Assembly: GCA_026981645.1 (NCBI GenBank)
Contig: JALSII010000063.1
Coordinates: 1-38,457 of the forward strand
Source: Hyphomicrobiales bacterium
GTDB taxonomy: Bacteria; Pseudomonadota; Alphaproteobacteria; Rhizobiales; Devosiaceae
Length of the DNA stretch: 38,457 nt
Direction of reading: 5' to 3'
How positions within the stretch are numbered: position 1 is the first letter of the stretch; every line of letters begins with the position of its first letter. The notes under the pieces were generated by a model. That model was not told the origin of the DNA, made no database searches, and saw only the letters and a list, made by a program, of their open reading frames with translations. Below are positions 18,701 through 27,929 of this stretch, piece by piece. Both the position numbers and the translations under genes were made by a program.

Positions 18701-19920
18701 CGCAGATCAGAAAGGATTTTTCCACCGCCGTCGCGTAAAACCGAGGAAATCGAGGCAGTGCGTTCTTCAATGGCCTCATTGAGCGTAACCGCTCTGGTGT
18801 CCAGAGCCTCGGTGATAGCGTTCATGCGCATATCAATGACCGAGGCGAGTTCATGGGTGCGTTCTTCAAAAGCGCTGGAAATCGACGATGTGCGGTCCTC
18901 AAGGGCGAGATTTAGCTTGCCTGCGCTGTCATCGAGGGCGGAGAGCAATCCGGTGGTGCGGCCATCAACGAGGGAAATAAACGAATCACTGCGTTCGCCA
19001 AATGCCTTTGTCAGGTTTTCGCTGGCCTCATTCATGGAGCGGGTCAGTTCGCCGCCGCGTTCCTCGATGGTACCGGCGATGCGCTGGGCGATCATGTCCA
19101 GATCAAAGACCAGCCCGGAATGGCTCTCGGAAATGGCTTCGCGAACGCGCTCGGAATTGGTGATGACACTGTCGCGCTGGCTGGCCAACTCCTGAATAAG
19201 GCCGCGCATGCGTGATTCGTTTTCGGAATAGGTTTTGTCCAGAACAGTAACTTCGTTGTGGATCATTACTTCAAGCTCGCCGGCGCGGGAAAGCGCCCGC
19301 TCCAGACCGTCAGCAAGGGTTGAAACCTCGCGGCGCACAGCCTGACCAACTGTTGCGATTTTGTCGGCGGCGGTGGTTTCCGGCTCGGCAAGACTGATGG
19401 CGGCACGGGTCATGGAGTTGGCAGCTATACGCAGATCCTGAGCGCGGCGGGCCAATATGGCAACCGCGAAAAAGCCCAGAACGGGCAGGAACATGACGGC
19501 GACTATGCCCGCAAAATCAAGAGTTCCGGCCAGATTGCCAAGTGTTTGCCCCTCTGTAAGCTGCTGGTCGAAACGGCTCCATGTTGCCAGGCCGGTGACA
19601 GCCAGCCAGATGGCGGAAAGCACGGAGGCAATCCAAATGGGGAGTGATGAGGCCTTGGCGTTAAGGCCATAAAGGAGCTTGGAGGGTGCAAGATTGTCGT
19701 CGTTGGCGACGCTTCCGGTCTTGCGCGCAATGCGGCTGGCAGCGTTGTTACGTTCAGGCGTTTTGCTGCTGAAAGGCTTTGAGGAACTGCCTTCGGGGGC
19801 TTTCGAAGCTGACGAGTGTTCAGCATCAGCACTCAGAATTGAACCCTTCAAGGCATTTTCAACCGCTGAAAAAGCCAATGTTGCCGGATCATTTTTGTTA
19901 GTAGATTGTTTCTTCGCCAT
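15739..19920 (-). CDS. GPR/RgsE-like polar growth ring protein (apolipoprotein-like coiled coil)
   Basis: A 1393-residue membrane-anchored coiled-coil protein. A Ser-rich cytoplasmic N-terminus precedes two hydrophobic segments (about 93-114 and 135-157). Roughly 950 residues of helical repeats follow, with a recurring 'ERT..I...L' and 'R...L...I' pattern of about 22 residues, as in apolipoprotein-like proteins. A Pro-rich linker with a run of eight Pro is at about 1163-1260, and a conserved-looking globular end (about 1280-1393) follows. This architecture matches Growth Pole Ring protein of Agrobacterium (RgsE of Sinorhizobium), which forms a ring at the growing pole and is needed for rod shape; those are longer (about 2100 residues). 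ATG 19920 (MAKKQSTNKN) is chosen; an upstream in-frame start at 19971 is possible. It is divergent from the Hpt gene. Confidence 0.75.
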   Translation of the reverse strand: MAKKQSTNKNDPATLAFSAVENALKGSILSADAEHSSASKAPEGSSSKPFSSKTPERNNAASRIARKTGSVANDDNLAPSKLLYGLNAKASSLPIWIASVLSAIWLAVTGLATWSRFDQQLTEGQTLGNLAGTLDFAGIVAVMFLPVLGFFAVAILARRAQDLRIAANSMTRAAISLAEPETTAADKIATVGQAVRREVSTLADGLERALSRAGELEVMIHNEVTVLDKTYSENESRMRGLIQELASQRDSVITNSERVREAISESHSGLVFDLDMIAQRIAGTIEERGGELTRSMNEASENLTKAFGERSDSFISLVDGRTTGLLSALDDSAGKLNLALEDRTSSISSAFEERTHELASVIDMRMNAITEALDTRAVTLNEAIEERTASISSVLRDGGGKILSDLRDRGHEVGGALDAIGLRVANEISGRAGEAEATMTQLIDQMDEMVSTQINAMESRMQSAMLEISGSVDETSEQARQSLLGAGAQTLAQFDTRVEEVAVVIDTRLKSFDDVISEKGERLTAALDSYTNSFASRANVLELALDEKTGHFNDQISQRTREMAETITGRANLITDTIESRTKQIADSLESGNNNIAGTLDARRLELEATLDGTAESIAAAMGARTEEVAAAIDAHTGTVSEMISAKVSEVTHNLNTGIESAISRIDDAETGISARVEQAASTVNKSAALTADLIEAGVNSARTAITDMVDERLGTLPEAITARADIAADRLAALNESISTTMGKTMTELETSATNIEETINNRIVAAATNLSADIEQNAGRMDTAVRVAMEKITEVAGRFETLISIDAAQSAAALGEQVEHINRTITEKTGEFAALVSEKSNELSSSLHNHGNILNEALQANAHEAQNIMSSTTSRMMTDVTGALEKLNESNALLQQVLEASTNNLATLENSVSSQTATYSATVREALGTTEQAGQLVSDHVGALQITIRSMIEEFGSMVGKLDGETASIDRAAQNLAHASDASMDAVEARREAMDALAAGFTARADDIDNRLRTFAQSIADTVADTEQRLLVARTAMDEALRSTTDMVTEKLQGLAETAGAEGQRTSAALGQTQEAMLAEMQQALADATRRFNETAQSMQDTARQVGSELESTRSELQRGFLELPEETRASAAAMRSVVAEQIEALSELNAIVHAQPASHDVSQASITPPPRTPRPATPPAPTVAPVAPPAPAQHREPPPPPPPPAPTPAPALHTPSTRSESVLDTLTRPALAPAPSPAAPAPATPRPAVATPPPKEGSGWLRDVLRNASANQQAGSGAQAPRTAMLSSLTDDIARSIDENALAEAWQRYQAGETGVFSRRIYTLTGQGTYDDVRKKLQRDPDFAQTARDYVAEFEQFMQSARDAGEARQMLVSDRGKVFTMLAHASGRIN

Positions 19921-20276
19921 ACTCTTCACAACTCTCGCGTTGGCCTTTGATAGACACGGGCCATTTGCCACAATCGGCGGCTGGGAGTCGTGGCGGAGAT
20001 CCCCCGGGAGACCTCATCCCGCAACCCAACACGTTTGCTTGGGCTGTCCTTGACACCTGCGCCGCCGCGCGCTGGTAACACGCCTTTATACAACAAAAAC
20101 CCGGAAACCTGAACGTAAAATTAAAAAAGCGTTAACGGCATTTGTGGTTGGAGCGCTGAAATAGACAAAATTACCACAAAACCGGGGCTACAGGGGCTTA
20201 AGTGGATGTTCACTTTGCGACATTAAGGTGATCCCACGCAGTTTTTGTGATGCATTTTATGCAAGGAGTGAGTGCC
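19921..20276. other. Divergent promoter region between GPR-like and Hpt genes
   Basis: The 356 bases hold no gene. A CTTGAC hexamer at 20049-20054 with CTGGTA 17 bases on (20072-20077) resembles a rhizobial housekeeping promoter facing the Hpt gene, though the -10 match is poor. The stretch 20090-20200 is A+T-rich. Nothing else is clear. Confidence 0.35.
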
Positions 20277-20660
20277 GTGGCCGTAGTTTCTCAGGTTATA
20301 TCCACAGAAGAGCGTTCAGAGAAACACGCGGGTCAAAGACCGATTGACATGGTGCATCTGTCCCGGCAGTCCCTTGGTGACCCGGGCCTTGAAGAAGAAA
20401 TTCTGCGCATGTTTGATCAACTGGCGGGGGCCTATGTCAGCCGCCTGCGTGCTGCAGTGAAACGTGAGGAAATTCTTCTTAATCTGCATTCCCTTAAAGG
20501 GGCTTCGGCCGGAGTGGGGGCCAGAGGCATTTCTGTTCTTGCGGCGGAAGCGGAAAACGAGTGTCGGGCAGAAGGCAAGCTGTCAGGTGAAAGGCTTGCT
20601 GATATCGGCATGGCGGTTGAAGAGGTGAGGGCCTTCATCTCGGAAATTCTGCAGGACTGA
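20277..20660 (+). CDS. Hpt-domain histidine phosphotransfer protein
   Basis: A 127-residue single-domain protein. The phosphorelay motif LHSLKGASAGVGA places the phosphorylated His at residue 71, and the rest is helical as in a four-helix Hpt bundle. Such proteins shuttle phosphate between a hybrid kinase receiver and a response regulator. GTG 20277 is preferred because AAGGAG (20263-20268) lies eight bases before it; upstream in-frame starts (GTG 20247, ATG 20250, ATG 20259) lack a site or contain this one. No kinase or receiver is adjacent. It is divergent from the GPR-like polar protein, which may point to a link with polar development, but that is only positional. Confidence 0.85.
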   Translation: MAVVSQVISTEERSEKHAGQRPIDMVHLSRQSLGDPGLEEEILRMFDQLAGAYVSRLRAAVKREEILLNLHSLKGASAGVGARGISVLAAEAENECRAEGKLSGERLADIGMAVEEVRAFISEILQD

Positions 20661-20797
20661 ACTCTGCTCCAACGGAGAAGATGTAGCAAATAAAGCGTTT
20701 TTGATGATCTCAGGCGGTTGCGGGGGAACCGCCGGGTCGCTATATGCGCGGGGTGTTCAGATTTTTCGCTATTCTGTGAGGTTCTCCAGGACTCCCC

Positions 20798-21118
20798 ATG
20801 ACAAAAATTACTTTTATTCAGGCTGATGGCACGGTGCGTGAAATTGATGCCGAGGATGGTTCCACTATTATGGAAGTTGCCATTCAAAACGATATTCCAG
20901 GCATTGTTGCGGAGTGCGGAGGCGCCTGCACCTGCTCTACCTGTCATGTTTATGTGGACGAGAGTTGGATCGAAAAGACCGGCAAGCCGACCCCCATGGA
21001 AGAGGATATGCTTGATTTTGCCTTCGAAGTGCAGCCCAACTCCCGCCTGTCATGCCAGATAACTGTCAGCAAAGAGTTTGACGGACTGGTGGTAAGAATA
21101 CCGGAACAGCAGGCCTGA
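20798..21118 (+). CDS. [2Fe-2S] ferredoxin, adrenodoxin type
   Basis: A 106-residue ferredoxin. Cluster ligands C40, C46, C49 and C86 are in the order C-x5-C-x2-C...C ([19 protein letters not shown] and LSCQI). C44 is an extra Cys. The acidic region [19 protein letters not shown] is typical of the adrenodoxin/Isc type. It carries single electrons in the cytoplasm. The ATG at 20798 has a CCAGGA-like site. It stands 199 bases before the siroheme synthase start, and a ferredoxin-NADP reductase ends the same gene cluster, so a role in supplying sulfite reductase is plausible. Alternatives are Fe-S assembly or a P450 partner. Confidence 0.92.
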   Translation: MTKITFIQADGTVREIDAEDGSTIMEVAIQNDIPGIVAECGGACTCSTCHVYVDESWIEKTGKPTPMEEDMLDFAFEVQPNSRLSCQITVSKEFDGLVVRIPEQQA

Positions 21119-21230
21119 ACCCCTGGCCGTCGGGGGCATTTGTTTTAATTCCGGGAATAGTATTGGTTTGTTTTGCCCCTGAATTGAGCCTTTGCAAGCT
21201 TTATGTTTCCTTCTCTCTCGCGCAAGAGGA

Positions 21231-21250
21231 ATATTAAAGCTATTTAATAT
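21231..21250. promoter_or_regulatory. A+T-rich inverted repeat before cysG operon
   Basis: ATATTAAA (21231-21238) and TTTAATAT (21243-21250) form a perfect 8-base inverted repeat around GCTA, 67 bases before the chosen cysG start. Its place suggests an operator for the sulfite-assimilation operon. It could equally overlap the -10 region. No known consensus is claimed. Confidence 0.45.
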
Positions 21251-21317
21251 CAATACCTTGTGAGAGTTGTCTGCCGTGGCTACTTTGCTTTCAGCTATTG
21301 GAAGCAAGGAATTTGCC

Positions 21318-22370
21318 GTGGACACTCTGGATATATTTCCCATCTCATTCAAAGTTCGCAAGCGGGCTGTCGTTATTGTGGGTGGCGACGGCGAAGCGCT
21401 GGCTAAAGCGCGACTGGCGGTTAAAACCTCGGCAAATGTCCGCGTTATTGCGCCTCGGTTTGAAGCAGATTTTTCCGGCCTGAATGTGGAAATAACCTTG
21501 CGGCGGTTTCAACCTGCGGACCTTGAGGGCGCGGTGCTGGTATTTGTCGCTCAAAACAGTCCCGATGCCCGCCAGGCCATATTCGAAGCGCGCAGACAGC
21601 ACATAGCGCTAAACGTGATTGATCGACCCGAATTGTGTGATTTTTATACTCCGGCGATCGTTGAACGGGCGCCGGTCAGCATTGCTATTTCCAGTGAAGG
21701 CACAGCGCCGGTGTTGGCGCGGCTGATCCGGGCGCGGATCGAAACGGCGCTCGATCCTGACCTGGGGCTTGCGGCAAAGTTGGCGGGCGAGTTGCGCCAC
21801 CGGGTGGTTCAGCTGTTGCCCGAGGGCAGGCGTCGCCGCCGTTTTTTTGAGGACTTTCTCAATGTGCCCTCGGGTGAAACCGTGAAGGAAAGACGGGTGC
21901 GGGCCCTGCAAATTCTGGACATGCACGCAACAGCACCCGACCAAAGAGGATGTGTCTGGCTTATCGGAGCCGGACCGGGGGCACAGGATTTGCTCACCCT
22001 GCGTGCCCAGCGGCTGCTTCAGGAGGCCGATATGATTGTCCACGGCGATCAGGTTCCCAGAGGGCTGGTGGAGATGGGGCGGCGTGATGCCGAAGTCAGG
22101 GTGGTGAAAGCAGGTGTAATGCAAAAGCCCGGTCATATGGGGCAAATGCTGGCTGATCTTGCCGGTGGGGGCAAAAAAATTGCGTGGCTGGTTCCTGGCG
22201 ATCCAAGGGCCTGTAATTCTGGAGCCTCATTGCGCACAAGTGCGGTGCTGGATGTGCTGCAAAAAGCGGGAATTGAAAATGAGACCGTGCCGGGAGTGAA
22301 ATCGGATGTGCCCATAAATATGACTTCGCCGACACGCGCAAGATACGCACAGTCAATAAGGGTGGCGTGA
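21318..22370 (+). CDS. cysG: Siroheme synthase with intact dehydrogenase/ferrochelatase half and truncated methyltransferase half
   Basis: A 350-residue protein. The N-terminal half (about 1-200) matches CysG-B/Met8: the NAD-binding VVIVGGDGEALAKARL, then NVIDRPELCDFYTPAIV and ISSEGTAPVLARLIR, the precorrin-2 dehydrogenase and sirohydrochlorin ferrochelatase that make siroheme. The C-terminal half begins like uroporphyrinogen-III methyltransferase (LIGAGPGAQDLLTLRAQRLL) but departs from it: the GGDP-x-x-FGRGGEE region is replaced by PGDPRACNSGASLRTS, and the protein ends soon after VPGV, about 110-120 residues short of typical full-length CysG. A separate methyltransferase must exist elsewhere. 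The GTG at 21318 has AAGGA seven bases upstream; TTG 21267 and GTG 21276 are alternatives. First gene of the cys operon. Confidence 0.85.
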   Translation: MDTLDIFPISFKVRKRAVVIVGGDGEALAKARLAVKTSANVRVIAPRFEADFSGLNVEITLRRFQPADLEGAVLVFVAQNSPDARQAIFEARRQHIALNVIDRPELCDFYTPAIVERAPVSIAISSEGTAPVLARLIRARIETALDPDLGLAAKLAGELRHRVVQLLPEGRRRRRFFEDFLNVPSGETVKERRVRALQILDMHATAPDQRGCVWLIGAGPGAQDLLTLRAQRLLQEADMIVHGDQVPRGLVEMGRRDAEVRVVKAGVMQKPGHMGQMLADLAGGGKKIAWLVPGDPRACNSGASLRTSAVLDVLQKAGIENETVPGVKSDVPINMTSPTRARYAQSIRVA

Positions 22371-22375
22371 GAGAA

Positions 22376-22696
22376 ATGGAAATAGTCACAGCCAATGAAC
22401 TGATTTCAGGGGCGACAGTTTATTTTCTGACCGAGGGCTGCTGGGGAGCGGATATTGATCGCGCACGGGTGTTTCAGAGCGAAGAAAATGCAGAGCGGGA
22501 CCGGGTTATAAAAAGGGCTAACGCATCGGGTTTCCTTATTTCTGTTGAAAGGGAAACCGTGCGGGTTGCCAAAGGGAGGGTGCTGGCAAATCGCCTGCGC
22601 GAGCGCATCCGGGCTGAGGGGCCAACGGCGCCACGCCACCGGCCTCAAAAACCAGACATTCATAACGCGGTGGAGTTTTCTCATGTATCGTTATGA
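22376..22696 (+). CDS. DUF2849 domain protein of the sulfite reductase operon
   Basis: A 106-residue protein beginning MEIVTANELISGATVYFLTE with the block GCWGADIDRARVF. This is the DUF2849 family, regularly found between siroheme synthase and sulfite/nitrite reductase genes in alphaproteobacteria, with no proven function. It has no membrane segment or cofactor motif. It starts 5 bases after the cysG stop and overlaps cysI by 14 bases, so it is translationally coupled to both. A GTG at 22367 overlapping cysG is an alternative start. A role in sulfite reductase assembly or activity is a guess from context. Confidence 0.85.
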   Translation: MEIVTANELISGATVYFLTEGCWGADIDRARVFQSEENAERDRVIKRANASGFLISVERETVRVAKGRVLANRLRERIRAEGPTAPRHRPQKPDIHNAVEFSHVSL

Positions 22697-24324
22697 TCAG
22701 TTTGACGCCGAATTCGTGGCCGGGCGGGTGGCCCAGTTTACCGATCAAGTTGAAAGGCGTATCAGTGGGGAGCTCAGCGAAGACCAGTTTCGCCCCTTGC
22801 GGCTGATGAATGGGCTGTATCTGCAACTTCATGCCTATATGCTCAGGGTCGCGGTGCCTTATGGCACCATGAACAGCACCCAATTGCGCAAGCTGGCCCA
22901 TATTGCGCGCACCTATGACCGGGGTTATGGCCATTTCACCACCCGCCAGAACATCCAGTTCAACTGGCCCCGCCTTGATGATGTGCCCCAAATCCTGAGT
23001 GAGTTGGCAAGCGTTGAGATGCACGCCATCCAGACTTCGGGAAACTGCATCCGCAATGTCACCACCGACCAGTTTGCCGGGGCGGCAGCCGATGAAATCA
23101 TCGACCCGCGCCCGGTTGCCGAAATCATTAGGCAATGGTCTAGCCTGCACCCGGAATTCTCGTTTCTGCCACGCAAGTTCAAGATTGCGATCACCGGGGC
23201 GCCCAACGACCGGGCGGCGATAAAATTTCACGATATCGGCCTGATGGCTCAGCAAGATGAACAGGGCAAAGTTGGCTGGGCGGTTTATGTGGGCGGGGGC
23301 ATGGGCCGCACGCCCATGGTTGCCAAAGAGATCAGCCCGTTTGTGCCGCATAGCGACCTGCTGGCCTATCTGGAGAGCATATTGCGGGTCTATAACCGCT
23401 ATGGTCGCCGGGACAACAAATATAAGGCCAGGATAAAAATTCTTGTGCACGAAGAAGGGCTTGCAACACTTCGTGAGCAGGTTGAATCAGAGTTTTTGCA
23501 GGTAAGGGGCGGTGTTCTGAACCTGCCGGACGACGAGTTAAGCCGGATAAAAGCCTATTTTGCTCCTCCTGCGTTCAAGGACAGCGATGCGCGGTTTGAT
23601 CTTGCGGCACTTAAGGTATCGGATCCGGAGTTTGCCCGGTTTGTCCTGCACAACACCAATCAGCACGCGCAGGCGGGCTATACCAGTATCACAATTTCCC
23701 TGAAACCTGTGGGAGGGGTTCCCGGTGACGCCACGGACGCCCAGATGGAAGTGGTTGCTGATCTGGCTCAGCGGTTCAGCTTTGACGAGTTGCGGGTGTC
23801 CCATGAGCAAAATCTGGTACTGCCCCATGTGGCGATTGATGATGTGCGCGCCGTTTATGAAGCGCTGAATGGCGCCGGACTTGGCGAGGCCAATGTTGGA
23901 CAGATTACCGATATGATTGTCTGCCCCGGTCTTGATTATTGCGCGCTGGCCAATGCCCGCTCCATTCCCGTTGCCCAGGAAATTTCCAGACGGTTTGGCA
24001 GTGCCCGAAGGCAGGAAGAAATCGGCGACCTCAAGATCAAGATTTCTGGCTGCATCAATGCCTGTGGCCATCATCATGCTGGCCATATCGGCATTCTTGG
24101 TGTGGAAAAGCGGGGCACTGAGCTCTACCAGATTACCGTTGGTGGAAACGCGGGCGAAAACGCCGCCATTGGCAATATTCTGGGGCGCGGGATTGTGGCC
24201 GAAGAAGTGCCGGACGCCATCGAGCAGCTTGTCGAGATATACCTGAAGGCCCGAAGCGGTGCTGAGGAGAATTTTCTTGGCACTCTCAAGCGGGTCGGCG
24301 AAGCCCCGTTCAGGGAGGCGCTTT

Positions 24325-24338
<14 letters not shown>
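22683..24338 (+). CDS. cysI: Sulfite reductase hemoprotein (nitrite/sulfite reductase family)
   Basis: A 551-residue enzyme for the six-electron reduction of sulfite to sulfide in assimilatory sulfur metabolism. It shows the two repeated ferredoxin-like halves of the family (FTTRQNIQFNWP in the first, TDMIVCPGLDYC in the second). The siroheme-[4Fe-4S] ligands are at C414 and C420 (C-x5-C) and C457 and C461 (GCINACGHHHAGHIGI, C-x3-C). ATG 22683 has GGAG upstream and overlaps DUF2849. No CysJ flavoprotein is present in the operon, so the electron donor is likely ferredoxin. Nitrite reduction by this family cannot be excluded, but the linked APS reductase favours sulfite. Confidence 0.94.
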
Positions 24339-26681
<2,343 letters not shown>

Positions 26682-26710
26682 GCGAAGTCCGGGCGGGTGG
26701 CGTTTGCTAT

Positions 26711-27775
26711 TCACTCCGTTTTTCCGCTCTGGCTGATTTTGGCGAGGTCGGTAGCAAAATCAATCACCTTGGGTTGCTTTAGCCGGTCAAAGGGCAGGGG
26801 GCGGGTAACGCCCATGGCGGCGATGCCCACCCTGACCGTCATCAACCCGTTGACCAGCCCTTCGCCCAGGCGGGCCGAGAGCTTTGCTGCCAGCCCGTGG
26901 CCGAGCAGCTGCTGGATAACGCTGTCGCCCAGCGCCACCCCGCCGGTGACGGCAAGGTGAGAGAGCACGGCGCCGGCCAGCCTCCAGCCCCCGATGAGGC
27001 CGGGCCGCACCCCGTAAAGCGCGGCAATAGCCCGGCTGAGTTTTATGGACTCATAGGATACAAAAAGAATGTCAACCAGAGCACGGGGAGAAATGGCGGT
27101 AACGATGGCCACCCTTCTGGCCGAGGCGGCGGTCAGGGCGCGGGCGCGGGCATCGAGCGGGCTCATCAGATGGCGTTCAGCGGAGCCAATCATGTCAGCG
27201 CCATCGAACTGGTCGGAAATGTCCGCATCAAGGTGCTGGCGGGCGCGGGCAAGGTCGGGCCGCCTTGAATAAAGACTGTCAAGATGAGCCACAACAGTGC
27301 GCCCCTCGGCGGGCAGGTTGTTTCGCAATACGCATTCTGCCTGCTCTCGCAATTTGTCCATATTGTTCAGGCGTCTGAGGGCCATGAACTCGCGGGCCAG
27401 CAATACCAGAACAGCAAGGACAAACAGCGCCAGCGCCGCTGTTCCGACCCAGCCCAGCCATTCATAACGGGTGAACAGGTCGCGCACCAGACGTTCCGCC
27501 ATCAGTCCCAGTCCCAGCGAAACCAGCACCCCGCCAGCCCCAAGGGCGAGCCGGATGGCCCAGTTGGGTTTTTTTGACACGGGGGCCGGGCTTAACTCGG
27601 GCAGGTTTTCGGTTTGAGGCAATTGGGCGAAATCCACAATTTCCGTGGTCGCTTTTTCCGGCGCAAAGGCTTTGGGCGCGCGTGCTCTGGCGTCTCTTGT
27701 GGTCGCGGATGTGCCAGAGGGCTTTTCTTTGGCTTTGGGAGTGCTTTTGGTCGCTCTGGCGACAGGTTTTCTCAT
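26711..27775 (-). CDS. ycjF: YcjF/TIGR01620 family membrane protein
   Basis: A 354-residue inner-membrane protein. A basic, Ala/Pro-rich N-terminus is followed by two hydrophobic segments (about 73-95 and 105-130) and a C-terminal DUF697-like helical domain (RVAIVTAISPRALVDILFVSYESI and GVALGDSVIQQLLGHGLAAKL). It pairs with YcjX in most proteobacteria; in E. coli both belong to the phage-shock (PspF) regulon, and their function is not settled. ATG 27775 (MRKPVARATK) is the start. It follows ycjX on the same strand but is separated by 154 bases filled with two tandem palindromic repeats. No pspF or pspA is in view. Confidence 0.9.
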   Translation of the reverse strand: MRKPVARATKSTPKAKEKPSGTSATTRDARARAPKAFAPEKATTEIVDFAQLPQTENLPELSPAPVSKKPNWAIRLALGAGGVLVSLGLGLMAERLVRDLFTRYEWLGWVGTAALALFVLAVLVLLAREFMALRRLNNMDKLREQAECVLRNNLPAEGRTVVAHLDSLYSRRPDLARARQHLDADISDQFDGADMIGSAERHLMSPLDARARALTAASARRVAIVTAISPRALVDILFVSYESIKLSRAIAALYGVRPGLIGGWRLAGAVLSHLAVTGGVALGDSVIQQLLGHGLAAKLSARLGEGLVNGLMTVRVGIAAMGVTRPLPFDRLKQPKVIDFATDLAKISQSGKTE

Positions 27776-27800
27776 ATCGAAGCGCTCTTTCTTGATGTTC

Positions 27801-27845
27801 GCGCTGTCGAACCGGAAAACCGGTGCCCACTTTTCCTGACAGTGC
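27801..27845. repeat. 45-base palindromic intergenic repeat, copy B
   Basis: Same layout and length as copy A at 12749-12793. The arms are GCGCTGTC (27801-27808) and GACAGTGC (27838-27845), pairing with one G-T mismatch, and the core is CGAACCGGAAAACCGGTGCC. It lies between ycjX and ycjF. The 28-base stretch 27792-27819 recurs 60 bases later as the start of copy C. Confidence 0.85.
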
Positions 27846-27860
27846 TTGTCTTTGATGTTC

Positions 27861-27926
27861 GCGCTGTCGAACCGGAAAATCGGGTTCTCTGGTCTCGCGC
27901 CGACGGGCTGTTTTTCCTGACAGCGC
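27861..27926. repeat. Palindromic intergenic repeat, copy C (with internal insertion)
   Basis: The arms GCGCTGTC (27861-27868) and GACAGCGC (27919-27926) are perfectly complementary. The left part equals copy B, but the centre is about 21 bases longer and diverged. It ends 4 bases before the ycjX stop codon. The offset of 60 bases to copy B points to tandem duplication of a unit. Confidence 0.8.
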
Positions 27927-27929
27927 TCA

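Noticed and set aside
16800..19100. Repetitive DNA resembling a tandem array
   Set aside because: The periodicity comes from the roughly 22-residue coiled-coil repeats of a single continuous coding frame. The units diverge and there are no CRISPR-like spacers.
20713..20733. Hairpin GGCGGTT/AACCGCC between the Hpt and ferredoxin genes as a terminator
   Set aside because: The 7-base stem is real, but no T run follows in either direction.
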